Shown here: piece after piece, positions 1 to 11,842 of the stretch
How the letters are laid out: each line of letters opens with the position of its first letter
Position numbering within the stretch: position 1 is the first letter of the stretch
NCBI RefSeq assembly: GCF_050947875.1
Contig: NC_134568.1
Span: 266,490,202 to 266,554,201 of the forward strand
DNA: 64,000 bases
Reading direction: 5' to 3'
Origin: Dermacentor variabilis
Taxonomy: Eukaryota > Arthropoda > Arachnida > Ixodida > Ixodidae
The notes under the pieces: generated by a model
What the model saw: only the letters and a program-made list of their open reading frames with translations
What the model was told of the DNA's origin: nothing
Database searches by the model: none
Program-made: the position numbers and the translations under genes

Positions 1-285
1 AAGAGACAAACAACAACAAATTCCAACAGTGTAGCTAATATTCGTGCTCCCACGTGCCTGGCGAAGCCCGTTCAAGTCACTTGCGAGGACCCACGCAGGT
101 TTTTGTTGTTCATTAACTGTGACAATATGGAAAGTTTGGCTTCTGAATGAGCCCGTTATCCCAAAAATCGTAGCTAACACACACATATGTTAAAAATATC
201 ATGAAAGAGGAGCCATTTCTGGCAGAATACTTTTGAGCCTCTCGCAATCAAACCGATTTGTTATATGTAGGCACCAGTAAATGTG
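1..285. other. No recognised feature
   Basis: AT-leaning sequence in which I see no coding signal, RNA gene or repeat structure. Confidence 0.4.
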
Positions 286-612
286 ACCAATGCACCGTTC
301 TTTTTAGAGCGCAGCTCTTAGACGTGCTTTCCTGCGGCGAGCGTCGGCGGTGCCGGCGGCGTAACCAAGCGAAAGAGTACAACAGCGAAGGACAAAACAG
401 CGAACGCGCAGGGCAGTGGAGAATGAAATCCGGTGATAGTGAAGAGAGCGCGAGGAAGAAATCGAAGGAGGAGGGCGCAGTGGAACCGTTAAGCGGAAAG
501 CGGAGGAGGAGGGCGTGGCGAAACCGTGAGAAAAAAAGCGTAGTGCCACGCAAGAAGTGTTCTGTGACGATCGCTACGAGATGGCGACAGAGTACCGTGC
601 GTCGTCTGTTCA
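286..612 (+). repeat. Dispersed repeat A, copy 1
   Basis: This purine-rich, CpG-containing segment is clearly related to 50677-50962 in the same orientation. Shared landmarks in order are TAGAGCGCAGCTCTTAG, GCGGCGAGCGTCGGCG, GAAGAGAGCGCGAGG, CTACGAGATGGCG and CGTCGTCTGT. The copies differ by substitutions and indels, so they are old. Open frames exist on both strands, but none is preserved between copies, so I read this as a non-coding dispersed repeat. The family and its class are unknown to me. It could be part of a LINE 5' region or of a multicopy gene promoter. Confidence 0.7.
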
Positions 613-918
613 CTTTATCTTTCTTCGGTCACTGCTTTTCACCGGCTTTTCATGAAAAATGTTAAACGTTATCCCTCGACGCACAACGCGCCTGCATGTA
701 TCAGGCATTTCTCGAATGTTATCGATAGCTCTATCCGTTGGCTGTTGTTCCCAAAGCTTTTTGTAATCTGATTGCAATTGTGTAGTATTTGTATAACGGG
801 TGTTCAAAAGTAAGCTTTATGGCTTTCTTAAATTTAGGCACTGGTAGGCACGCGAAGACTACCTGTGTAAATAAGTTATGTGGCCAATTTGTTCGTGCGC
901 AAGTTGGTGCTTGAGGCT
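613..918. other. No recognised feature
   Basis: Short unique-looking stretch between repeat A and the inverted repeat; nothing supported. Confidence 0.35.
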
Positions 919-1341
919 TACTAAACATGTTGTTTTTGGCGCGATGTAGAAGAACGTAAAGCAGAAGAACACAGAAGAGGAAAACAGACGCGCCAACTAC
1001 CAATTGTTTATTAGCAGACAGATACAAATATGAAGAATACCGCGTCAGCTCAGTGCAGCGAATACGTGACATAGAAACACAGCAGCACGAAATCTACTTC
1101 TCGAACAAACCCATTTACTCGGTTGTTTTCTTCGGGAACGCTTTTTCGAGAGGCAGATTGCGTGAAGCTGTGCTTCTACGTCACGAATTAACTGCGACGC
1201 ACGTGCGCGGAAGCCTTCTTCGTTTTTGTATGTCTGCTAATAAACAGTCGATAATTCGTCCCCGAAGCTCAGCCTGTCTCTGTTTTTACAGTTCACCTGC
1301 TTTATGTTCTTCTACACAGCGCCATGAACAGCATGTTTAGT
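919..1341. repeat. Inverted-repeat relic, probably PLE-derived
   Basis: The left arm (about 919-1022) and right arm (about 1226-1341) are imperfect reverse complements of roughly 105 nt. Shared blocks include ACTAAACATG, GTAGAAGAAC, TAAAGCAG and TGTTTATTAGCAGACA. The motif AATAAAC followed by an AGTTGG-type stretch, then a C/T-rich run, resembles the 3' ends of the PLE copies at 8714-12104 and 41060-41220. I infer that this is a remnant of a PLE terminal region in inverted arrangement. No RT or endonuclease coding remains. Confidence 0.55.
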
Positions 1342-3180
1342 AAGTCGTAATGACGCTGTAGCTCGCAGTCAACATGCGCCCGAGTTTGCGGCGCTCGCAA
1401 TAGAAAAGAAGATTTTCATTCAGAAAGTCTGGTTGAAATCTATGTGTCGGGTTCACAAATGGGGTGTGCGGGGAGGCGATTTCTCAACACCAATTGACGT
1501 CTTAGTTACGGAAATTTTGACCTCTGGCGTTCCACAGAAAGACCGCGGCGTTTGACTTCAGTGCGAAACGAAGGAAAGGAACGGGCCATAGCGCTTGGTC
1601 GAAGCTTGCAAGCATCGGATTAAAAACGTGCCTCAATTCCAAAATACTTCGCATTGAAGTCGCCGGCAGCGTACTCAGGAGTATGCGATGGTACTCCGGA
1701 GAGACTGAAGCATCGCAACGACTTGGTAGCTAGCGCTGTGTTCGATTCCACTGAATTACGCAGCATCCACAAAAGTGGCTGCAGCTTTGGCTGTCATTTT
1801 GGAAGCGCAGGCCGAGCTTCAGCGTTCGCGCTCTCCACACCATTCTTGCCCTTAGAGTTTGATTTAGCCACGCTCAGCCTAGGCAGCAGAGGAGGAGGTG
1901 ACGTTGCATGTGGCACATACACGTCGCAGAGGCAGTCCGATTCTCACTGGGGCATGCCTTCCTAACAGCAGCAGTGGTTTCCTGATTACACGAATGGTCT
2001 CTCCCCATCTGTTCCAAGACTGTAGTTTCCTTCTTCATTTTGTTGCAGTCCTACGACAAAGCGTTATGAAACTCAAGGCAAGTAGGATATGTGAAGGGCA
2101 TTGCTGAGCAGTTAGATGTCTACAATATGGAGCATAGCGCAGCGTGTACACAGGGCTCCGTTCGCACACACCGCGCTTAAGTGACCTAGAACCTTCGAAT
2201 CCCAGAATTAGAGAGGCTTCCGAACGAAAGATCGCACAGTGTGTCTTAAGTCGTTTAGCTTGTAGTGTCATGGGAGGCACTCGTTGTTGAATACTTTGAC
2301 ACAAAGGATCGTGCCGAGGAGGGACTCATGCGTGATGACGACACCATCAGTTCTTAGAAGAACTGGGCAGTCGGAGCTGGAGATAGTCACGTCTATGTCA
2401 TTGCTCGCAGTGAAGTACGCATCAAGTACGCACTCTGGCCCTCATATAGAATAAGAAGAGCGAAAAAAAATTGGGGTTTTCTCGAATGTTCATTATTGCA
2501 TTTTGTAGCGCGGCTTTGAGAAGCATACGTGAATATAGATTACCTGTTGAGCCGCTTCAAATTGTCGATCTAGAGTTCGGGCAGAAACAAAAAAAAACAT
2601 TCTGCTTGCGAATGTGCGTTACCGGTGCGTTACCGTGTTGTTTTCTCTGAAGTCTGGGTCAGTGGCAATGAATATTCCTGTACAGTGCGAAGAAAGTGCA
2701 AGCACGTCTCCGGTACGCTGATATACTGCTACCGGTAAGAAATACTTTATTTCGCCAGTTTGCCTGATACAGTAGGCAGCCAACTAATACAACTCACCGC
2801 GGTGACTCGCATGCTTTTCAGCACAGACATCTAAACGAGTGCTACATTAGATTCGGTCGCAATTTAGCGAAAGCCAGTGTTTGTGGATTGTCGACTTAAG
2901 TGTCTCGCTACGAAGTGCAGGCGTATACGTATGCTAGCGAAAACACTGAATGGCCGTCTCGTACTACGTGGGCACTTTTTCTCGAGAGATGCCACTTCGC
3001 TCTGCTGGTGATTCTTCACGCGAGAAGCTGCGAGCGCGTAACGTTAATTTATCACGTTGCTTTATGGTCGCCTGAAATTTCGTGTAGGGCATGAACTATA
3101 TCAAGTTTCGCGTTACTCATGCTTGGATGTAAGCTAATCTAATTTGTAATAATAGTTACAACGCATTATCTCGATATTTG
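1342..3180. other. Non-coding, nothing recognised
   Basis: No frame over ~105 codons, no domain I recognise and no repeat matching elsewhere in the window by eye. Possible diverged TE sequence. Confidence 0.35.
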
Positions 3181-3239
3181 TGTTCAGTATAGGTCTAAAA
3201 TCAATCTTAATTTACTTGGCTTTTGCATTATTTAAGCTC

Positions 3240-3282
3240 GCATGTGTGTGTCTGTGTGTGTGCTTCTTTTTTTTTTTTTGGT
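3240..3282. repeat. GT-rich and poly-T tract
   Basis: Short GT repeats followed by an uninterrupted T run: simple sequence. Confidence 0.7.
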
Positions 3283-3810
3283 ACGGGCTTGCCGAGCTAC
3301 CAAGACAAGAACTCCACCGATATGCAATGTACGTGGGCGTTAAAAAACAGGTTGAAGCAAGAGGAGAACTCGTCAGTGAAAATGACAGATCCGGGCTATG
3401 TTGCCACGCCATCTCTCGTCTGTTATGCTCTGACCAGGAGAGAAAGATGTGTCAAATTTAACAGCTGCTGTCCGGGTGCCTTACTTCGTGCACTATGCAT
3501 CTGTCCGCAAATGAAGGCACTTTGTTCTTCCTAAAATGCAAGATTGACGCAACTATTTTTGAATCAAAGCGATTCCTCTGGATTTTACTGTGGTCCGCTA
3601 GAACAACCGTGCAGTCACTAGGAGTGCTCAAATGAGCCACCTGCGTATAGTGGACTTCATCCGAGCCACCCGTAAGATGCCACACTGTGTACAATGCTAT
3701 CAGCTGCACAATGCACGGATATAGCGAGGTTCGCCAACAGAACGTGAAGAACATACTAAAGAACGTTTTAAAGAAGTATGTAATACATTCATTCCACGCA
3801 GTTCGCATGC

Positions 3811-3965
3811 GTGGACTCTCGATAAACGAAATTCGCTTAAACGAAAATTCCGGATAAACGGAAAAATGATATCAACTTTGGTTGGTCCCCCGTGGGCACA
3901 ATGCTAATAAACTTTGGTTAAACGAAACCCATCTTTTTATGAATTTTGGTTAAACAATACTTTGA
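3811..3965 (+). mobile_element. Tigger/pogo-like terminal region
   Basis: The segment opens with GTGGACTCTCGATAAACGAA and then repeats TTAAACGAA / GATAAACGGA-type motifs. That is the style of pogo/Tigger transposon ends (Tc1/mariner superfamily). I see no transposase nearby and no matching opposite end within a few kb. A similar-style end lies at 14828-14905. Assignment rests only on terminal-motif style. Confidence 0.4.
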
Positions 3966-4500
3966 CCAAAACTGCCACCTACGCCATCGGAGTGCGAAAG
4001 AGAAAAAAATCCGAGAACCTGTCAAATGGTGATGCTCTAAATAGTAAAGAAATTTAATCCATCAGGCGACTGAGAAGAAAGTTAATGCAAATTAAAGATG
4101 CCGAAGTCACACCTGTGTCACCATCATGACGACTTCGCTGGGTAAGTAAAACTCCCTGAGGAAGAAAGAAATAACTGGGGAGCACACGCTAAATTTTGCA
4201 GCCATTTTACACCAAATTGTACAAATTTTACACCACCATGGTCCACAACGCCAGGAATAAGAGGAATCAGATGATATCTTTGTTACCTGCTCTGAGGAAG
4301 CAGCTGAAATGTTATCAGTGAAATTCGCAGGGAGAATCAGGATTCTAGTGAGGAGAAAATAGATACTGCTGTTACAGTGCATGTTACGTCTTGAGACCAG
4401 ATGGTAAGAGAGGCAGTTGAGAGTCTGCAGCGTTATTTAGAATGCGATGACTTTAGCGGATCTTTACGAGTCATTTCGTGCATGAGCACAAGCTTACGCC
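3966..4500. other. No recognised gene
   Basis: Contains a 91-codon minus-strand frame at 4107-4382 with no recognisable domain, possibly internal sequence of the Tigger-like element. Confidence 0.3.
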
Positions 4501-4517
4501 AATGAAGATACAATGTT

Positions 4518-4640
4518 AGAAGAGAGAGAAACAAGGTTTAATGATTTGCTGGATATATTAGCCTGGCTATTCACCTGACAAGCTACTCCAGGTGCTGGGT
4601 GGTGATTAAGATATATACAGTGATAAACACTTAACAGCAC
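4518..4640 (-). mobile_element. LINE 3'-tail-like fragment
   Basis: AGAGAGAAACAAGGTTTAATGA followed by a segment ending in CAGTGATAAACAC resembles, in reverse, the 3' untranslated end of tick LINEs (reverse complement gives a polyadenylation-like TTAAACC context). No coding part is present. Weak call from pattern only. Confidence 0.25.
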
Positions 4641-4662
4641 ATACAGTCACGCATATATATAT

Positions 4663-4844
4663 TGTGGGAATTTATAAGCTATTCTTTGTCATCTGTACAT
4701 GATCATCATCACGTGGGGTTCATATGGGGTTCTTCTTCATCATCGCTTGTGGGGCTGGCTCTCGAGTGTGATCCGTGCTGTGGGCGTGCTCGGTTCGCCG
4801 CATCTTTGACGCGGAATAAACGTCGTGATAACTGCTGCGTCACA
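4663..4844 (+). repeat. 5' LTR of the Gypsy element
   Basis: A 182-bp LTR opening TGTGGGAATTTATAAGC and closing GCTGCGTCACA. TTTATAAG lies near the start, in the role of a TATA box, and GGAATAAACG lies near the end, resembling a polyadenylation signal. It is nearly identical to 13144-13323. The sequence right after it starts AGTGGTGGAGTG; a primer-binding tRNA could not be assigned with confidence. Confidence 0.95.
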
Positions 4845-4942
4845 AGTGGTGGAGTGTGCTCTTCGGTCCTCCGTCCTCTGACTGCCCGCTCAACCTCCTG
4901 GAGCTTCGATCGGGTCGCCGATTGTGCCTGCTGTCCGCCAGC

Positions 4943-6152
4943 ATGTCGCAGGACGAGCCAACAGGCACTTCCACCATCTCGGCCTCAGCTACCCCAACCT
5001 CTCCGCTTTGGGTTGTCAGTGGGCACCAGCGTGATCCCCATCTGTTTTCTGGACTTCACGGTGAAGATGTCGAGGATTGGCTGGACGACTATGACCGAGT
5101 GAGTTCGGCTAACCGTTGGGACGATGCGTCCAAGCTACATCACGTCGCCTTTTATCTGACAGGAGTAGCGAAGACTTGGTTTTTCAACCATAAGGTTGAT
5201 TTCACGAACTGGGGCGCTTTCAAACAGCAGCTCCGCCAAATCTTCGGCACACTGGCTGTTCGTTCTGCCTTCGCAAAAAAGACGCTCGACACCAGCAAGC
5301 AACAACTCGGGGAATCTTATACGTCGTACATCGAGGATGTGCTTGCTCTTTGTCGGCGCGTGAACACGGCCATGATCGAATCTGACAGCGTTCGCCACAT
5401 CCTCAAAGGCATCGGAGCTATTGCTTTCAATGCTTTAGCCATTAAGAACCCTGCTACCGTCGCTGATATCGTCGCTACTTGCCAGCGCCTTGACGAACTC
5501 GAATCAGTACGGTTGGAGCCAGACTACACTGCAAACACTACTGCCGTCGACCCAAAGTTACTAGCAATGATACGTGCAATAATTCGAGAAGAGCTACAGT
5601 ATCTTGGCTTAGCCGCAGGGCCTATGCCTTCTCATGCCTCGGCTACCAATCTGCGAGACATTATCAAGGAGGAATTGGCGTCCATGGCTGGTGCAGCGTA
5701 CACGGACCCTCTGACCCCTACGCCCCCCCACCCCAACGTACGCGCAAGTAGCCGCAATTAATCCGGCACACATGGCTTCCATGACTACCAGCGCATCTAC
5801 CCAAACCAGCTATCCGCAGTGGCGTCCTCCTCGTCCCATCTGCTACTACTGCGGCTATCATGCCCACATAGCACGCTTTCGCCGCAAGCGCCAGCAAGAC
5901 GAGCGTCGCGGGTATGACGTATACGAACGGGATGAATTTTCGCCCGGAGCTACTTTCCAACGTCTAGGCAGCTTCTATGAACAACGCCGTCCTTATGGTC
6001 TACCGCGCGGCCGCTCTCCATCGCCTACTGTAGCATCCGAGACGGCTCAGACGTACCGTCCTGCGAGACGCCGCTCGCCGTCACCCCTTCGCCGCTCTAC
6101 GTCCCCACTGAAACCTGCTTCTCAATTCGCCGAGCGTCGTCCGGCAAACTGA
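4943..6152 (+). pseudogene. gag: Gypsy gag (frameshifted)
   Basis: The capsid-type retrotransposon Gag domain is seen in motifs such as FSGLHGEDVEDWLDDYDR, FYLTGVAKTWF and WGAFKQQLRQIFGTL. I chose the ATG at 4943 because the upstream frame from 4856 reads untranslated leader-like sequence and the conserved part starts after it. The frame breaks in the C run at about 5723-5737 and continues from about 5738 in another frame to a TGA at 6150-6152. That second part carries a zinc knuckle reading CYYCGYHAHIARF followed by R where the last Cys of CX2CX4HX4C should be, then an Arg/Ser/Pro-rich basic tail. Gag would package element RNA into particles; this copy is broken. Confidence 0.85.
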
Positions 6153-6155
6153 ATT

Positions 6156-6775
6156 ATGCAGCTTTTGGAGGAAAAGCTGCATCGAACGACAGGACAAATT
6201 CCTCCATCGCGTCCGTGCAATATGATATTGGTTGTAGTAGAAGGTGTACAAGTAGAAGCTTTGATAGACACTGGTGCTAGTGTTTTAGTTATTCACCGTG
6301 AATGGTGTTCGCGACTTCGGAAAGTTACGCCCCCTTATGATGGACCTACGCTACTCGCTGCTCAAGGGGCCACCATTCGACCTATCGCCATGTGCACTGC
6401 TCGTATTTCCATCGATGGACTTCTGCATTACGTACACTTTGCACTGTTCGTGTGCCCAGCAGCTCATATTGGGATGAGATTTTCTTTCTACGGCCTCCGC
6501 CTCCATCTGCTGCGGGCAACGCGTTCTCCACATGACCGACACGACCTATTCATGAAGATGACGCACCACTTCACTTGCTTGCTGCAGAAGATACCGCGCT
6601 ACCTCCTCGCCATCAAAGCATCGTTACCATCACGTCTGACGTCATTGACTGCGGCGACGTGCTCGTATTACCATCTGCACGCTGTCTCGCAAGAGGGATA
6701 GCCTTTGCATCAAGGCTGGTTCGGTTTGATCATGACTCTGCACTTCTCTACCCTACAAACCTGACATCCGAATAG
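6156..6775 (+). pseudogene. pol: Gypsy aspartic protease region (frameshifted)
   Basis: The retropepsin active-site motif ALIDTGASVLVI is at about codons 35-46 of the frame from 6156. The frame is the same as that of the gag 3' part and is separated from it only by the TGA at 6150-6152, so gag and pol are in one frame with a stop between them. Near 6475 the frame shifts, and downstream sequence continues in the frame of 6575-6775 to a TAG. The protease would mature Gag and Pol. It is followed directly by RT-leader sequence. Confidence 0.8.
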
Positions 6776-8340
6776 ATTCTCATCCCTAAAGGCACTACAT
6801 TGGCTTGCGCCGCTGAATCGGAGTCTATATCTGTTGTTTCCGTTAAACCAGCTTCCTCTGAAGTTCCTTGTACCGTACGGGCCGCATCTCCTTCAGCTCT
6901 CGCAGCTGCTATCAGTTCCGACCTGACACCTTCGCAGTCACAACACTTGCTTGCTTTGCTCCAAAAACATGAAGCTTCGTTTGACGCGCATTCAACTTCA
7001 TTGAGAAAGACTTCGATTACGAAGCATCGGATAGAGACAGATGGTGCATCCATCGTGCGCCGAAGACCATATCGCGTATCGCTAGCCTAGAGGAAAGTAA
7101 TTGACGAGAACGTCACCGACATGCTTCAACGGAACATAATACGCCCCTCTACTAGCCCTTGGCTTCCCCCGTTGTTTTGGTTCGAAAAAAAAAGACGGCT
7201 CTGTTCAATTTTGTGTCGACTACCGAGTACTTAACAAGATCACACGCAAGGATGTACACCCTATGGCGCGAATAGACGATGCCTTGGATTCCCTACAGGG
7301 TGCCGAGTACTTCTCCAGCATCGATCTGCGTTCCGGCTACTGGCAGATACCTATGCATGAGGACGATAAAAAGAAAACAGCGTTTTCAACACCAGATGGG
7401 CTCTACGAGTTCAATGTCATGCCATTCGGCCTCTGCAATGCGCCCGCAACGTTCGAGCGCATGATTGACACCCTTCTTCGTGGCCTGAAGTGGAAGACTT
7501 GCTTGTGCTATCTGGACGATAATGTTGTTTTCTCGTCAACCTTCTCTCAGCACCTGCAACGTCTGGATGAGGTTCTCACGTGCCTTGCCAACGCTGTACT
7601 TCAGCTAAACACCAAGAAATGCCATTTTGCGAGCAAGACGATCAAGGTACTAGGTCACATTGTGAGCAAAGATGACATTCGTCCTGATCCTGACAAGGTT
7701 TTGGCAGTTCAGCACTTCCCTCGTCCCGAAAACACCAAAGATTTGCGTAGTTTCTTAGGCCTCGCTTCCTATTTTCGTCGATTCATACGAGGCTTCGCTT
7801 CAATAGCGTCACCTCTGCACAAATTACTGGGTTCTAATGTTCCCTTTGTGTGGTCTCCCGAATATGAATCTGCATTCGCCCATCTGAAGCGCGCTCTCAC
7901 ATCGGAACCAGTACTACGCCATTTTGATGAAGCTGCTCCGACCCTCCTGCATACGGATGCTAGTGGTCACGGCATTGGTAGCATTCTCCTACAGCGAGAC
8001 GACACTTTAGGTGAGAGGGTCGTCGCATACGCAAGTCGCGTTCTGACAAACGCCGAAAAGAATTACACGATCACGGATAAGGGATGCCTAGCTATCATTT
8101 GGTCTGTGCAGAAGTTTCGACCTTATCTTCACGGCCGCGATTTTACGATCGTTACAGACCATCATGCATTATGCTGGCTTTCAACGCTGAAGAACTTGTC
8201 TGGACGACTTGGTCGGTGGATTCTTCGTCTGCAAGAATACGACTTTACTATTACCTTCAAGTGCGGAAAAAAACAGCAAGATGCAGACGCGCTTCTCGCT
8301 GTCCGCTTCCTAGGACACCATGCAGTGGACGTCAAACTAA
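6776..8340 (+). pseudogene. pol: Gypsy reverse transcriptase and RNase H
   Basis: After a leader with a stop at 7088-7090 and indels near 7160-7190 (including an expanded A run), an uninterrupted 403-codon frame runs from 7263. It holds the RT fingers/palm motifs [14 protein letters not shown] (catalytic Asp at codon 21), [18 protein letters not shown] and CYLDDNVVF (codons 82-90), so the YXDD box is intact. The connection/RNase H follows with [26 protein letters not shown] and [13 protein letters not shown]. The frame leaves the conserved protein around 8310-8340, where the usual end of RNase H is altered. This is the best-preserved part of the element. Confidence 0.95.
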
Positions 8341-8347
8341 CATCCGT

Positions 8348-8703
8348 GACAAGCTTTCGCACGATCCCTCCTCACATGCTTTCTTGTTGGCCACTGTCGA
8401 CGAGATGCCTCCACGCGAGAATAAATCCTTCCAATCTCATCAACTTGCCGACTCTTACTGTCGGCGCATCATAGACCACCTTCAAGGAGCTTCGCGCCGG
8501 CCTAACGCCCGCCTTCGTCGACAGCTGACGCAATTTAAGATTGAAAACCGCGTCCTATACCGTCCTGTCTATCACCCTGACGGTCAACGCTGGGTTCCTG
8601 TCCTGCCACGCTCTCTACGTGCTCATGTCCTGCAGGCTTCTCACGACGACATCACTCCTGGTCCACCTTGGTTTCCAGAAAACCTATGACCGCATCAAAG
8701 GCT
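8348..8703 (+). pseudogene. pol: Gypsy integrase N-terminal part
   Basis: In the frame that includes 8348-8689 the sequence gives a pre-integrase linker ([20 protein letters not shown], then RRIIDHLQ and FKIENRVLYRP). It then gives the histidine half of the HHCC zinc-binding domain (ASHDDITPG). A small indel near 8660 shifts the frame. The domain is cut at 8703/8713 by the PLE insertion; its Cys pair CALCQRRK lies on the far side at about 12157-12180. Confidence 0.85.
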
Positions 8704-8713
8704 GCTTCTACTG
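8704..8713 (+). repeat. Target-site duplication, left copy
   Basis: GCTTCTACTG occurs here and again at 12105-12114, exactly flanking the PLE insertion. Reading across with one copy restores the continuity of the integrase coding sequence. Confidence 0.9.
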
Positions 8714-8939
8714 ATCAAAAATAACGTACAGCGCGAAGGACAAGGACTGCAAAGACGACATACACAGCGCTGATTTCCAACAATATTTAATTGCGTTGCC
8801 ACATCGTGTGTATATATACAAGAAAGGGCATGCGCAGAAAATGAAAGGCAGTCACATGGGGTGTTCTAATAGCAAGTCAATGAACTAAAAGCATGGTCAC
8901 CAGAAAAATTTTAAAAAATAAAAAAAGACATTACGATTT

Positions 8940-10838
8940 CTATCTGTTTAGATACGTGACTTCACCAGGGTTCAGCGCGATAGATGGGGCACTAACGCAA
9001 ATACGACCAAGTTTTCTGATGAAATCAGCTTCCACAATTTCCCGGGTGAGCTGTGAGCAGTGTCTCGCTAAAACTTCAGCATCTTCAGACAGGCGCACGC
9101 AGCCGCAGTCCCGACAATGGATGCCCAAGTGGCCTTGTACAGTGCTGTGGACGTTGTTACAGTGCTCTCTTAGTCGATCGTTTAAGCACCTGCCTGTCTG
9201 TCCAACATATTTACTGCCGCAAGACAGGGGAATTCGGTAGACTACATTTGTGGCGCACGTCACAAAACGTTTTCTGTGCCCGATAGAGCAACAGCTATGA
9301 TGCGATTTAGGCGCGTTTACACGCTTACAGAGCCTTGCCAATTTTTCCGGGGCTGAGAAAACGACTGTGATTCCTGCACGCTGCCCAATTTTCTTTAGCC
9401 TACGGGAGACATCATGCACATATGGTAGCAATGCAAACCTGCGTCTTTCAGCCAGGAGGTTCCCTGATTGAGCAGGCCCATCACGTTTTCTGCGCCTCAG
9501 AAGCTGTTCCGCTATGGCTGAAATTAACTGAAATTAAGGCCAAAGGGTAACCAGCCCAAGAAAGGCGATCAACCTGAGCAGCAAGACTATGTTGCATCTG
9601 GTGTGGGCACGATTTATTCAGGGTGTTAACGAGACCTAACTTTATAATACCTCTTTTAACGAGCTTTGAGTGTGCGGAGTTAAAGGGCAAGAGTGGCTTC
9701 TTACTTCTCGGTTCGAAGCACCAGCACACACGTTTGTTAGCGAGGCCCAACCTGAGATCTAGAAAGCGCAAGGAATCATCAGTGGGGACCTCATGCGTAA
9801 TTTCTAGAGGCTCCAGCTCTTTCTTAAAGATCTCCAAGACTTCAGACACAGCAGGCTCAAAAGCGGGATTAGTGCAATCAATAAATATCAGGTAGTCGTC
9901 CACACACCTGCACACTTTGACAACAGGGGGCGCGGCTAGGTGACCATGAATATTGCGATCATGATGAGCTAGATAAATATCACTTAGTACGGGCACCAGG
10001 CATGATTCTATACAAACAACATTCCTTTGTATGTAATTTTGTTCATTCCATGAGATATAAGTTGATTTCAAGTAGAAGGTGAGCAATTCAAGAAAGCCGC
10101 TAACAGAAACACCTGCAGCATTCTGAAAGGCAACTGATCCTAAGTCATCAATGCATTCTTCAACAACCAGAAGCAACTTGTCATGCGGAAGTGAATAGTA
10201 CAGATCTTTAACGTCGATCGAGAACCATCTTGAGTCCCTTTTCATTCTCTTTTAAAAAACTAATAACTTCACCAGAATCTCTAACGAGGAAAGGATCGTC
10301 AATGTTAGAAGGTTTAGTTTATCTTGCAAAAACAAGCCAACAGCTTTCTGCCAAGTCGCTGCTTCAGTTACGATAACCCGCAGAGGGCAGTAATTCTTAT
10401 GCGTCTGATCTGAAAAGAAAATGTCTAGGTTTAGCTTTTTAGTTTTTTCAATCACTTTTCCTAGCTTGTCAAGGCTAAGGGATTTGCATAGTGTTTTTTT
10501 TTTGCTTTCAATTTCACGTCAGCAAGGGAAACACTGTCATCACGTTTAAAAACTGAATCAATGGCAACGGTGGCCTTCGCATTGAAGTCGCCCGACGGCA
10601 GGACAGCAAAACCACCTTCTTTGTCGACGGGTAAAACTGATAACGAGTTCGCTTTCAGAAACGATGTAACATATCCGATCGGGAGTACCTTTGTGGAAGG
10701 TTTGCAACGCGTTAAAACATCCACACTTTCTGCAACACACCTTTCAGATTCGGTGTACGGGGCACGTCCAGCAACTTGCCTAACAAGTGTGAGAAGTTCG
10801 TGTGGCGACTTTCGAGGTTCCACGGCAAAGTTCGGCAA
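8940..10838 (-). pseudogene. Penelope-like RT with GIY-YIG endonuclease, broken
   Basis: Read from 10838 down, four pieces in shifting frames (10838-10461, 10455-10252, 10245-9481, 9431-8940) form one PLE polyprotein of roughly 610 residues. N-terminal blocks include SPHELLTLVRQVAGRAP and SVLPVDKEGGFAVLP. The RT palm shows RWFSIDVKDLYYSLPH and CVDDYLIFIDC, with the catalytic Asp pair kept. The C-terminal piece has the GIY-YIG nuclease core NVVYRIPLSCGSKYVGQTGR, then LNDRLREHCNN, preceded by a Cys/His-containing stretch. The usual N-terminus is missing at the inversion junction, and no ATG opens the frame (10838 is TTG). PLEs use this endonuclease for target-primed reverse transcription. Confidence 0.92.
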
Positions 10839-10854
10839 ACTTAGGCTTAAACTT

Positions 10855-11842
10855 AGCCGCGCCCCCTGTTGTCAAAGTGTGCAGGTTTGTGGACGACTAC
10901 CTGATATTTATTGATTGCACTAATCCCGCTTTTGAGCCTGCTGTGTCTGAAGTCTTGGAGATCTTTAAGAAAGAGCTGCAGCCTCTAGAAATTACGCATG
11001 AGGTCCCCACTGATGATTCCTTGCGCTTTCTAGATCTCAGGTTGGGCCTCGCTAACAAACATGTGTGCTGGTGCTTCGAACCGAGAAGTAAGAAGCCACT
11101 CTTGCCCTTTAACTCCGCACACTCAAAGCGCGTTAAAAGAGGTATTATAAAGTTATGTCTTGTTAACAGCCTCAATAAATCGTGCCCACACCAGATGCAA
11201 CTTAGTCTTGATGGTCAGGTTGATCGCCTTTCTTGGGCTGGTTACCCTTTGGCCTTAATTTCAGCCATAGCGGAACAGCTTCTGAGGCGCACAAAACGTG
11301 ATGGGCCCGCTCAATCAGGGAACCTCCTGGCTGAAAGACGCAGGTTTGCGTTGCTACCATATGTGCATGATGTCTCCCATAGGCTAAAGAAAATTGGGCA
11401 GCGTGCAGGAACCACAGTCGTATTCTCAGCCCCGGAAAAATTGGCAAGGCTCTGTAAGCGTGTAAACGCGCCTAAATCGCATCATAGCTGTAGCTCTATC
11501 GGGCACAGAAAACGTTTTGTGACGGGCGCCACAAATGTAATCTACCGAATTCCCCTGTCTTGCGGCAGTAAATATGTTGGACAGACAGGCAGGTGCTTAA
11601 ACGATCGACTAAGAGAGCACTGTAACAACGTCCACACCACTGTACAAGGCCACTTGGGCATCCATTGCCGGGACTGCGGCTGCGTGCCCCTCCCTGAAGA
11701 TACTGAAGTTTTAGCGAGACACAGCTCACAGCTCACCCGGGAAATTGTGGAAGCTGATTTCATCAGAAAACTTGGTCGTATTTGCTTTAGTGCCGCCTCT
11801 ATCGCGCTGACCCCTGGTGAAATCACGTATCTAAACAGATAG
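10855..11842 (+). CDS. 5'-truncated Penelope RT/GIY-YIG frame
   Basis: An open frame of about 329 codons starts at the inversion junction in the middle of the RT domain (AAPPVVKVCRFVDDYLIFID). It runs intact through the thumb/linker (PLALISAIAEQLLRR) to the GIY-YIG endonuclease (NVIYRIPLSCGSKYVGQTGR, LNDRLREH) and a stop after TYLNR. It matches the minus-strand copy almost residue for residue but lacks its frameshifts. It has no proper start codon, since the frame merely extends upstream to a GTG at 10802 in junction sequence. It is a truncated copy and not a working RT, though the endonuclease half looks whole. Confidence 0.9.

Noticed and set aside
258..665. 135-codon basic protein
   Set aside because: Opposite-strand frame of equal length and lack of conservation in repeat A copy 2 argue against coding.
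8940..9431. GIY-YIG protein as a bacterial contaminant nuclease (UvrC or homing endonuclease)
   Set aside because: It is continuous with PLE-type RT sequence, occurs twice in inverted form, and is flanked by a target duplication in a tick retrotransposon.
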